Made by a program: the position numbers and the translations under genes. A DNA stretch of 62,464 bases, taken from contig NZ_FNEB01000011.1 of assembly GCF_900100005.1 (NCBI RefSeq), forward strand, positions 1 to 62,464. Reading direction: 5' to 3'. Positions 25,257-32,677 of this stretch are shown here, in pieces; position 1 is the first letter of the stretch, and each line of letters opens with the position of its first letter. This stretch comes from Lutimaribacter saemankumensis (GTDB taxonomy: Bacteria > Pseudomonadota > Alphaproteobacteria > Rhodobacterales > Rhodobacteraceae). The notes under the pieces are model-generated. The model searched no databases and was not told the origin of the DNA. It saw only the letters and a list, made by a program, of their open reading frames with translations.

Positions 25257-25835
25257 GCCAGCGTCCGAAGATCCGCTGTGCAATCTACACGCGCAAGTCT
25301 TCCGACGAAGGGCTCGACCAGGATTTCAACTCGCTCGACGCGCAATACGAGGCCTGTGCCGCCTATATCGCCAGCCAGCGTCATGAAGGCTGGAAGCTTG
25401 TGCCTGGGCGCTATGATGATGGCGGGCTGTCCGGGGGCACGCTCGAGCGCCCTGCCCTGCGCCGGCATATGGACGAGGTCGACGCCGGGCGCATCGACAT
25501 GATCGTGGTCTACAAGATCGACCGGCTCACACGGTCGCTGGCGGACTTTGCCAAGCTGGTGGAGCGGCTGGAACAGGTGGGGTGCTCTTTCGTCTCGGTG
25601 ACGCAGGCCTTCAACACCTCTTCTTCGATGGGACGCCTCACCCTCAACGTGCTGCTCTCCTTTGCCCAGTTCGAACGCGAGGTCACCGCCGAACGTATTC
25701 GGGACAAGATTGCCGCCTCGAAGAAGAAGGGCCTCTGGATGGGGGGCGTCCCTCCGCTCGGATATGATCCGCATCCCGACCGGACCCGGCGGGAGCTGGT
25801 TGTGAACGCCGCCGAAGCCGCGGTCGTCCGGCAAC
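25253..25835 (+). pseudogene. large serine recombinase, truncated by IS copy D
   Basis: The resolvase/invertase catalytic domain is complete: YTRKS with the nucleophile Ser16, DDGGLSGGTLERPALRR, IVVYKIDRLTRSLADF and FEREVTAERIRDKIAASKKKG. The recombinase domain begins at MGGVPPLGYD. The gene is cut after about 194 residues (VVRQ) at the IS left end at 25836, and the frame then runs a few codons into IS sequence. Full-length relatives are 450-700 aa, so the DNA-binding and coiled-coil part is missing. The element has therefore probably lost its own integration and excision ability. Confidence 0.9.
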
Positions 25836-26653
25836 GGTGCTGTCAGACTAATGCGAACTCGTCTCCGCTAGGACAGTGACACTGTCCCTTATGCCGCGCA
25901 GAGACTACGCCACTCGGCCAGAGCAACGGTTCGGTTCTGCTTGAAGTGATCTCGTTTGGAGAGGCTGCGATCCTGGTTGAAATGGTTGACGACAGAAGAG
26001 TGGACGGAAACGAATTTCTGCAGACTTCGCATTCTCCGGAAGCGCTGCATGGCTCGTTCTCGTCGTCGGAATGGCAGATGCGAGTTCTCGACTCTGTTGT
26101 TCAACCAACGCCCACAGGCTTGCCGGTCTTCGCACCCCATGTCGCGAAGCGCGGCTTTGCAGGAAACGAACCGATCGGTGACCAGCACATCTGGCTGGCC
26201 ATATCGCCGCATCAGTTTCCTGAGCATTTTCAATGCGGCGCGCTTGTTTCTTCGCTTGGTGACGACGCTCTCAAGCACCTCGCCTTCGTGATCGACGGCC
26301 CGCCAAAGATAATGCCGCTCTCCATTGATCTTCACAAAGACCTCGTCCACGTGCCACTGCCATCGCGAAAACGCACGCAGCTGCTGAATACGCCGCCGGC
26401 GGATCTCAGATGCAAACATCGGGCCAAACCGGTTCCACCAGAACCGGATGGTCTCGTGGCTGACGTCGATGCCTCGCTCGTGCAGCAGGTCCTCGACATT
26501 GCGGAGTGACAACGGAAACCGCACATAAAGCATCACTGCCAGGCGGATGATCTCAGAGCTGGTCTTGAAGTACTTGAAGGGGGAACGCTTGGTCATCTCG
26601 AGAGGCTACGAAAGACCCCTGCCCGCCTCAAGCCAAGTTCCTCTGACAAAGCC
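25836..26653. mobile_element. IS6-family element, copy D (818 bp, intact)
   Basis: The left end is GGTGCTGTCAGACTAATG and the right end TCTGACAAAGCC. Flanking octamers ccggcaac and ctccagaa differ. The left flank is a recombinase gene and the right flank an acyl-CoA dehydrogenase gene, both truncated exactly at the IS edge. This points to an IS-mediated deletion or fusion joining the prophage-like block to the catabolic island. Confidence 0.93.
25889..26596 (-). CDS. IS6-family transposase (copy D)
   Basis: 235 aa, uninterrupted. The N-terminal helix-turn-helix (LRNVEDLLHERGIDVSHETI) is followed by the DDE catalytic core with D84 (WHVDE), D141 (LVTDRF) and E170 (NNRVENSH), matching IS6/IS26-type transposases. 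Residue 146 is Cys here, where copy E has Tyr and copies A and C have a stop. It is very likely functional and could mobilise the defective copies and derivatives in trans. Confidence 0.95.
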   Translation of the reverse strand: MTKRSPFKYFKTSSEIIRLAVMLYVRFPLSLRNVEDLLHERGIDVSHETIRFWWNRFGPMFASEIRRRRIQQLRAFSRWQWHVDEVFVKINGERHYLWRAVDHEGEVLESVVTKRRNKRAALKMLRKLMRRYGQPDVLVTDRFVSCKAALRDMGCEDRQACGRWLNNRVENSHLPFRRRERAMQRFRRMRSLQKFVSVHSSVVNHFNQDRSLSKRDHFKQNRTVALAEWRSLCAA

Positions 26654-26854
26654 CTCCAGAATATGCGGCGTCATCAGGCCCGCCTCCCGCGCCAGTGCCT
26701 TCAGTTCCATCGACAGCTCTTCGGAGGGGCCATGCGCGCCAAGGCGCGGATCACGCTCGAACGGCACTACGGTTTCCCGCACGAAGGTCTCTACTCGGTC
26801 AGCAAGGTCCAATGCGCGGTCCGAGATACCGCTGCGTTCCATCGTAAAACTCAT
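26654..26854 (-). pseudogene. acyl-CoA dehydrogenase, N-terminal fragment cut by IS copy D
   Basis: Only 67 residues remain, MSFTMERSGISDRALDLADRVETFVRETVVPFERD to MTPHILEG, matching the first helices of an acyl-CoA dehydrogenase (usual length about 380-420 aa). The frame continues into the IS right end. The flavin and acyl-CoA binding parts and the catalytic Glu are missing. Its ATG overlaps the SDR gene stop (ATGA), so it was the third gene of the tetR-SDR operon. This is the only acyl-CoA dehydrogenase seen in the catabolic island. Confidence 0.85.
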
Positions 26855-27612
26855 TTCGGGGCCATCCGTATTGCGCCGTCGAGGCGGATCGTTTCGCCGT
26901 TCAGCATGGGGCTTTCAACAATCGATCCAACAAGTTGCGCGAATTCCGCCGGATCGCCCAACCGGCTGGGGAACGGCACTTGCGCGCCCAGTGAGGCGCG
27001 GATCTCCTCCGACAGCGTCTCCAAGAGCGGGGTCAGGAACAGGCCCGGCGCAATCGTCATCACCCGGATGCCATAGCGCGCCAGTTCCCGCGCAATGGGC
27101 AGGGTCATGCCAACCACCCCGCCCTTGGACGCAGAATAGGCCGCCTGCCCGATCTGGCCGTCAAAGGCCGCGACCGACGCAGTATTGATGATCACGCCGC
27201 GTTCCTCTCCCACCGGGTCGGCTTTGTGCAGGGCGGCGGCGAATTGCGACAGCACGTTGAACGAACCGCTCAAATTCACGTTCAGCACCGTGTTGAAGAC
27301 CTCAAGCGAGGCGGGCAACCCGTCGCGGTCGACGACCTTGCCCGGCGGCCCGATGCCGGCGCAATTGACCAGAATGCGCGCTTTGCCATGCAAGCCTTCG
27401 GCGGCGGCAATCGCCTCCTGCACCTCGGTGGCATCGGTGACATCCACCTTGAAAAACGCGCCGCCGATTGCCTTGGCATGCGCCTCGCCTTTATCAACAT
27501 TCATGTCGAAAATGGCGACCTTGGCCCCGGATGCGGCCAGCTTTTCCGCCGTGGCCCCACCCAAGCCCGATGCGCCGCCTGTGACAATGGCGGCCTGTCC
27601 GTCGATCTTCAT
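26851..27612 (-). CDS. SDR dehydrogenase, 3-hydroxyacyl-CoA dehydrogenase type 2-like
   Basis: 253 aa, classical short-chain dehydrogenase: TGGASGLG (11-18) for NAD binding, NCAGIG, and the catalytic Ser146, Tyr159 and Lys163 (YSASKGG). The insert GIGPPGKVVDRDGLPASLEVF and the C-terminus GETIRLDGAIRMAPK are typical of the HSD17B10/type 2 3-hydroxyacyl-CoA dehydrogenase group, which oxidises 3-hydroxy(-2-methyl)acyl-CoA. A beta-oxidation step in the island is therefore the likely role. It is coupled by ATGA overlaps to tetR before it and the truncated acyl-CoA dehydrogenase after it. Confidence 0.9.
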   Translation of the reverse strand: MKIDGQAAIVTGGASGLGGATAEKLAASGAKVAIFDMNVDKGEAHAKAIGGAFFKVDVTDATEVQEAIAAAEGLHGKARILVNCAGIGPPGKVVDRDGLPASLEVFNTVLNVNLSGSFNVLSQFAAALHKADPVGEERGVIINTASVAAFDGQIGQAAYSASKGGVVGMTLPIARELARYGIRVMTIAPGLFLTPLLETLSEEIRASLGAQVPFPSRLGDPAEFAQLVGSIVESPMLNGETIRLDGAIRMAPK

Positions 27613-28349
27613 TGCGTACCCTCCCCGTCTTGCATATCTACATCACCCTGCTGGCCTGCGCGCAACTGGTCTTCGATATCAGTGATCACACCCTGCAGTC
27701 GCCGGATCACGCGCGCGCCGTCCAGAACACCCGCTGACGGACGGTCCATGATGCCCGCCGTAAACACCGTCAGGAACTGGGCCACCTCGGCCTTTGTATC
27801 GGGTTGCGAGTCGCGCAGTCGCGCGCTCCGCGCAAAATGCTCCAACCCGCCATAGAAGGCGTCGCGCATCACCGCCACCGAGACATCGGCGCGGATTTCA
27901 CCACGCGATATGCCATCGCGAATGACCCCGTCAAACACCGCGACATAGCGCCGGTTCAGCGCATAGGCTTCGGTTTCGCGATATTCGCGCGACGGCAGAT
28001 ACGGCCCCATCGCCTCGGCGATCAGAGGCCATTCATCCAGCACCCGGCTGAAATGCAGCTGCGCCAGCGCGGTCAGTCGCACCTTGGTCTCATGCGCAGC
28101 CCGCACAGCAGCTTCCGCGTCCTGTGTCAATTCTGCGTAAAACTCACTGACCGCCGCCATAAGCAACGCCTGCTTGTTCTTGAAATAAAGATACACCGTG
28201 CCTTCGGCGAGGTTGGCTGCCTGCGCGATCGCAGTGATCTTGGCATCCTCTGGCCCCTTGTCGCGAAACACCGCCCGTGTGGCGGCAAGGATCGCGCGTT
28301 CCTTCTCTTCGACTTTCTCGCGTCGGGTCTTGGATGCGGCCTCGGGCAT
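27609..28349 (-). CDS. TetR-family repressor
   Basis: 246 aa. The N-terminal helix-turn-helix reads ERAILAATRAVFRDKGPEDAKITAIAQAANLAEGTVYLYFKNKQALL. The rest is an all-helical ligand domain, and the acidic tail (GQQGDVDMQDGEGTQ) is probably flexible. It is divergent from the AtuA-like gene at 28447 and heads the minus-strand operon with the SDR gene. Members with this context usually sense an acyl-CoA and derepress the catabolic genes. An inverted repeat in the divergent region (28364-28378) is the probable operator. Confidence 0.9.
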   Translation of the reverse strand: MPEAASKTRREKVEEKERAILAATRAVFRDKGPEDAKITAIAQAANLAEGTVYLYFKNKQALLMAAVSEFYAELTQDAEAAVRAAHETKVRLTALAQLHFSRVLDEWPLIAEAMGPYLPSREYRETEAYALNRRYVAVFDGVIRDGISRGEIRADVSVAVMRDAFYGGLEHFARSARLRDSQPDTKAEVAQFLTVFTAGIMDRPSAGVLDGARVIRRLQGVITDIEDQLRAGQQGDVDMQDGEGTQ

Positions 28350-28363
28350 GGGGGCTCCAAAAA

Positions 28364-28378
28364 ATGAACTTGATTCAT
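28364..28378. promoter_or_regulatory. putative TetR operator in the divergent tetR/atuA-like region
   Basis: ATGAACTTGATTCAT has the arms ATGAA and TTCAT around five bases. It lies 15 bases upstream of the tetR start and 69 before the AtuA-like gene. The position allows control of both directions. The link to this TetR is inferred. Confidence 0.45.
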
Positions 28379-28446
28379 CTATACTGAATATGCTTTCATT
28401 TCAGTCCTGACGCAATACCGATTACCGAGGGGAGACGGTTCAGGGG

Positions 28447-30237
28447 ATGCGCGAGGGAGTGATCAGGATCGGCGGCGCGAGCGGCTATTGGGGCGATGAC
28501 CCCACGGCGGCGGCGCAACTGCTGGATGCCGGCGGGCTGGATTATCTGGTCTTCGACTATCTGGCCGAGGTTACGCTCTCGATCATGGCGCGCGCCCGGG
28601 CCAAGGATCCCGATCAGGGCTATGCCCGCGATTTTGTCGATGTGGTGATGCGGCAGATCCTGCCCGAGATCGCGCGCCAGAAGGTGCGGGTGATCTCGAA
28701 CGCGGGCGGCGTGAACCCGCAGGCCTGTGCTGCGGCGGTCCGCGCGATGGTGGCCGAAATGGGGCTGGACCTGACCGTGGCCGTGGTGCTGGGCGATGAC
28801 CTGACAGCGCGCGCGCCCAACCTGTCCCCGCAAGAGATGTTCACTGGCGCGCCCTTCCCCGATGCGGATGCGATCTTTTCCATCAACGCCTATCTCGGGG
28901 CGTTCCCCATCGCCCAAGCGCTGGAGGCAGGCGCGGATATCGTCATCACCGGGCGCTGTGTGGACAGCGCCGTGACACTGGGGGCCTGCATCCATGCCTT
29001 CGGCTGGGGCACGGATGATCATGACCACCTGGCCGCGGGCACCCTCGCTGGCCATATCCTCGAATGCGGCACGCAAGCGACGGGGGGCAACTTTACCGAC
29101 TGGCATCTGGTGGCGGGCAGCCTGGATCGCATCGGCTATCCGATTTGCGACATCTCTGCAGATGGCACGATCGAAATCACCAAGCCCGACGATACCGGTG
29201 GGCTCGTGTCGGTCGGCACGGTGGCCGAGCAGATGCTCTATGAGATCGGCGACCCACAGGCCTATGTCGTGCCGGACGTGATCTGCGATGTCTCTGCCGT
29301 CACACTAACGCAAGTGGCCAAAAACCTGGTGCGCCTGACCGGTGCACGGGGCACCCCACCAACCACCGACTACAAGGTCTCGGCCACCTATCTGGATGGC
29401 TGGCGCGTGGGCAGCACCACGACGTTTTATGGCAGCGACGCCGCCGCCAAGGCTCAGGCCTTTTGCGACGCGGTGTTTTCGCGGGCGCGCATGGCGCTGC
29501 GGCGGATGAACCTGGCGGATTTCACCGAAACCAGTGTCGAGATCCTTGGCGCGGGCAGTCAGACCGGCAATGCGGCCATAGCGGAGGAGGCAACCGAGGT
29601 CGTCGTCAAATACGCCGCCCGCCATCCCGACAAACGCGGATTGGACGTGCTGTTGCGCGCGGCCTCGGGGATGGGTCTGTCCGCGCCTCCGGGGCTTTCG
29701 GGTTTTTTTGGCACGCGGGCGCGCCCCTCTCCTCTGGTGCGGCTCTTTTCCTTCCTGTTGCCCAAGGCGGATGTACCGGTTGAGATTGACCTCGGTGACA
29801 ATCGCCTGCCCTGCACCGTGGCAGAGGGTCAGGCCTTTGGCCCCGATACGCTCCCCCGCCCGACGCCGCCAAACTGCCCGCCCGCACCTGTCGATCCGGT
29901 CACCGTGCCGCTGGAGAGGCTGGCTTGGGGGCGCAGCGGCGACAAGGGTGACAGCGCCAATATCGGCATCATCGCGCGGACACCCGACGCCCTGCCCCAC
30001 ATCTGGCACAGCCTGGACGAAACAACACTCCAAGACCGCTTTGCCCATGTTCTGGAAGGCGAAGTCACGCGCTATCTCCTGCCCGGCTGCAACGCCATGA
30101 ACGTGGTTCTGACCCGCGCCTTGGGTGGCGGCGGCGTGGCAAGCCTGCGCAACGACGCCTTGGGCAAAGGCTTTGCCCAGATCCTTTTGCAAACGCCGGT
30201 GACGGTGCCCAGATCGCTTTTGGAGGCCCTGTCGTGA
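28447..30237 (+). CDS. AtuA-like protein (DUF1446), acyclic terpene utilisation family
   Basis: 596 aa. The large N-terminal domain (about 1-450) has the AtuA/DUF1446 pattern: IRIGGASGYWGDDP, LVFDYLAEVTLSIMARA, VISNAGGVNPQACAAAV and ITGRCVDSAVTLGACIHAFGW. A C-terminal domain (about 490-596, RLAWGRSGDKGDSANIGI to TVPRSLLEA) corresponds to the small AtuA-associated module and is fused here. In Pseudomonas, atuA begins the citronellol/geraniol cluster and its biochemical role is unresolved. It overlaps the carboxyltransferase gene (GTGA), so it opens a long plus-strand operon. The substrate need not be a terpene; similar clusters handle other branched acids. Confidence 0.88.
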   Translation: MREGVIRIGGASGYWGDDPTAAAQLLDAGGLDYLVFDYLAEVTLSIMARARAKDPDQGYARDFVDVVMRQILPEIARQKVRVISNAGGVNPQACAAAVRAMVAEMGLDLTVAVVLGDDLTARAPNLSPQEMFTGAPFPDADAIFSINAYLGAFPIAQALEAGADIVITGRCVDSAVTLGACIHAFGWGTDDHDHLAAGTLAGHILECGTQATGGNFTDWHLVAGSLDRIGYPICDISADGTIEITKPDDTGGLVSVGTVAEQMLYEIGDPQAYVVPDVICDVSAVTLTQVAKNLVRLTGARGTPPTTDYKVSATYLDGWRVGSTTTFYGSDAAAKAQAFCDAVFSRARMALRRMNLADFTETSVEILGAGSQTGNAAIAEEATEVVVKYAARHPDKRGLDVLLRAASGMGLSAPPGLSGFFGTRARPSPLVRLFSFLLPKADVPVEIDLGDNRLPCTVAEGQAFGPDTLPRPTPPNCPPAPVDPVTVPLERLAWGRSGDKGDSANIGIIARTPDALPHIWHSLDETTLQDRFAHVLEGEVTRYLLPGCNAMNVVLTRALGGGGVASLRNDALGKGFAQILLQTPVTVPRSLLEALS

Positions 30238-31856
30238 CCCCCTTTACCACCGCCATTGACCCCAAGTCCGACGCCTTCCAGCGCAACCGCGCCGACATGC
30301 TGGCGCTGATGGACAAGGTGCACGACCTGAAAGACCGCGCAGCCGCCCTGTCCGAAAGGCGCCGCCCGCGCTTTGACGAACGTGGGCAACTGACCCCGCG
30401 TGAACGGCTGCACCGCCTGCTGGATCCCGGCATGCCCTATCTGGAGCTTTACGCGCTGGCCAATTACCTTGTGGACACCGCTGATCGGGACGCATCCATC
30501 CCCGGCGCAAGCGCACTGTCGGGCATCGGGTTCATCAATGGCACGCGCTGCGTGATCTTCGTGGATGACAGCGGTATTGCGGCGGGCTCTGCCGTGGCCA
30601 AGACCTCGGACAAATTTCAGGCCTGCCTGGATATCGCGATGCGGTACAAACTGCCCTTCGTGCATCTGGTGGAAAGCGCGGGCGCGGATCTGTTGCAATA
30701 TGCCGTTGAAAGCTGGGCCTTTGCGGGCCGTATGTTCTGCAAACTGGCACAGCTCAGCGCGGCGGGCATTCCGACAATCGCCGTCCTGCACGGCCCCGCA
30801 ACAGCCGGAGGAGCCTACATGCCGGGGCTCAGCGACTATGTGATCTCCGTCAAAGGGCGCGGGCGGGCCTCCCTGGCTGCCGCCGCCCTTGTCCGCGCCG
30901 CAACCGGTGAGGAAACCAACGAAGAGGACCTCGCCGGCACCGAAATGCACGCCACCGTCTCGGGCCTTGTGGAATACAGCGCCGAGGACGATGCCCACGC
31001 CCTTCTGATCGCGCGCAATCTGGTCAAGCGGCTGGATTGGAACAAAAACGCCGCGCCCGGCCAGATGCGCGCCTATGATCCCCCCGCGCTCGACCCGGAT
31101 GAGATCGCGGGGCTGGTGCCGGTGGATTACCGCAAAAGCTATGACGTGCGTGAGGTGATCGCGCGGATCGTGGACGGGTCCGTCTTTGAAGAGTTCAAAC
31201 CGCGCTATGGTGCCTCCACCGTTTGCGTGCAGGCAGCGCTTTTTGGCCGGGCCTGCGGGATCGTGGGCAATAACGGCCCGATTGACCCCAACGGCGCCAC
31301 CAAAGCGGCGCAGTTCTTCCAGCTTTGCGATCAGGCCGATATGCCTGTGGTCTTTTTGTCGAACACCACCGGTTACATGGTGGGCCGCGATTACGAGCGC
31401 GCAGGCATGATCAAGCATGGCGCCAAGATGATCCAGGCGGTTTCCAACCTGCGGGTGCCGCGGATCACGCTCTATATCGGGGCCAGCTTTGGCGCGGGCA
31501 ATTACGGGATGTCGGGGATTGGGTTCGCGCCGGATTTCCTGTTTTCCTGGCCCAACGCCACCACCGGCGTGATGGGCGGTCAGCAGGCCGCCCTGACCAT
31601 GGATCAGGTGGCGCGTGGCAGTGCCGCCCGGCGCGGCGTTGAGGTGGATGAAGACCAGCTCGCCCAGCAGAAAGAGCGCCTGATCGCCCATTTCGACGGC
31701 CAATCGGATGCGCTTTATACCTCGGGGCGGATGCTGGATCAGGGCATCATCGACCCGCGCGACACCCGTAAGGTTCTGGGCTTTGCGCTGGAAACCTGCG
31801 CCGAGGCGCGGCGACAGACCGTGCGCCCCAACGCCTTTGGCGTGGCGCGGATGTAA
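30234..31856 (+). CDS. acyl-CoA carboxylase, carboxyltransferase (beta) subunit 1, Atu/Liu type
   Basis: 540 aa, similar to methylcrotonyl-/geranyl-CoA carboxylase beta subunits. It has crotonase-like N and C halves: FVDDSGIAAGSAVAKTSDKFQ and HGPATAGGAYMPGLSDYVI in the first, then GNNGPIDPNGATKAAQFF, SNTTGYMVGRDYERAGMIKHGAKM and GASFGAGNYGMSG in the second. The enzyme moves a carboxyl group from carboxybiotin to the gamma carbon of an enoyl-CoA. It starts GTG 30234, overlapping the AtuA-like stop. Its partner is most likely the biotin carboxylase/BCCP protein at 32674. Confidence 0.92.
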   Translation: MTPFTTAIDPKSDAFQRNRADMLALMDKVHDLKDRAAALSERRRPRFDERGQLTPRERLHRLLDPGMPYLELYALANYLVDTADRDASIPGASALSGIGFINGTRCVIFVDDSGIAAGSAVAKTSDKFQACLDIAMRYKLPFVHLVESAGADLLQYAVESWAFAGRMFCKLAQLSAAGIPTIAVLHGPATAGGAYMPGLSDYVISVKGRGRASLAAAALVRAATGEETNEEDLAGTEMHATVSGLVEYSAEDDAHALLIARNLVKRLDWNKNAAPGQMRAYDPPALDPDEIAGLVPVDYRKSYDVREVIARIVDGSVFEEFKPRYGASTVCVQAALFGRACGIVGNNGPIDPNGATKAAQFFQLCDQADMPVVFLSNTTGYMVGRDYERAGMIKHGAKMIQAVSNLRVPRITLYIGASFGAGNYGMSGIGFAPDFLFSWPNATTGVMGGQQAALTMDQVARGSAARRGVEVDEDQLAQQKERLIAHFDGQSDALYTSGRMLDQGIIDPRDTRKVLGFALETCAEARRQTVRPNAFGVARM

Positions 31857-31867
31857 GGGGGACAGGC

Positions 31868-32677
31868 ATGAAAAACACCCCTCAAACCATTGAATTGATC
31901 CGGGATGGTCACTGGATGACCATCCACCTGAACCGCCCCGAGCGGCGCAACGCCATGACCCGGCAGATGACGTCTGAGTTGACCGAGGCGCTGCTGGCTC
32001 TGCGCGAAGATCGCAGCGTGCGCGGCATAACCCTGCGCGGCACTGGCGGATGGTTCTGCGCCGGGGGTGATCTGGCGGAATTCAAGGCCGATTTCCAAAG
32101 CGGCCCGCCCGATCGCGCCGATATCGAGTCCGCGAGCCGCGCGGCAGGCACGCTTTTTCACCTGCTGGACCGGATGCCCCAGGTCACTGTCGCGCTGGTC
32201 GAGGGCGGCGCCATGGCCGGTGGGCTGGGCCTGATGTGTGCCTGCGATATCTCGGTCGCGACCGAGGACGCCGCCTTTGCCCTGACCGAAACCACGCTGG
32301 GCATTCCACCGGCCCAAATCGCACCTTACGTGCGCGCACGGGTCGGCCTGGCCAAGGCGCGCCAACTGATGCTGACCGCCCCGCGCTTTACCGGTTTGGA
32401 CGCCGGTAAACTGGGCCTCGTCAGCACCGTGGTTGCCGATGCCCAGGCGCTGGACGCCGAAGAAGCCAAGCTGCGCGAGGCTCTGCGCCGCTGTGCCCCC
32501 GGCGCCGTGGCCGTGACCAAGGACATCCTGCTGGGTCAGGCGGAAGATGACAGCATCGCCACCGCCGCCCGCGCCTTTGCCGGGTGCATCCTGTCCGACG
32601 AAGGCCGCGAAGGCATCGCCTCGTTCTTTGAAAAACGCCCGCCCTCCTGGGCCCGCGCGCCGGAGGATCAGGCATGA
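31868..32677 (+). CDS. enoyl-CoA hydratase, AtuE/LiuC-like
   Basis: 269 aa crotonase. The oxyanion-hole motifs are WFCAGGDLAEFK and the glycine pair in EGGAMAGGLGLMCACDISV. The later segment LTETTLGIPPAQIAPYV corresponds to the catalytic-glutamate loop. The position between carboxylase subunits mirrors isohexenylglutaconyl-CoA or methylglutaconyl-CoA hydratases of Atu/Liu clusters, so hydration of the carboxylated product is the likely reaction. It is 11 bases from the carboxyltransferase stop and overlaps the biotin carboxylase start (ATGA). Confidence 0.87.
   Translation: MKNTPQTIELIRDGHWMTIHLNRPERRNAMTRQMTSELTEALLALREDRSVRGITLRGTGGWFCAGGDLAEFKADFQSGPPDRADIESASRAAGTLFHLLDRMPQVTVALVEGGAMAGGLGLMCACDISVATEDAAFALTETTLGIPPAQIAPYVRARVGLAKARQLMLTAPRFTGLDAGKLGLVSTVVADAQALDAEEAKLREALRRCAPGAVAVTKDILLGQAEDDSIATAARAFAGCILSDEGREGIASFFEKRPPSWARAPEDQA

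Noticed and set aside
30072-31703. 543-codon open frame on the minus strand
   Set aside because: It is exactly opposite carboxyltransferase 1, whose motifs are clear. The composition is typical of an antisense shadow.
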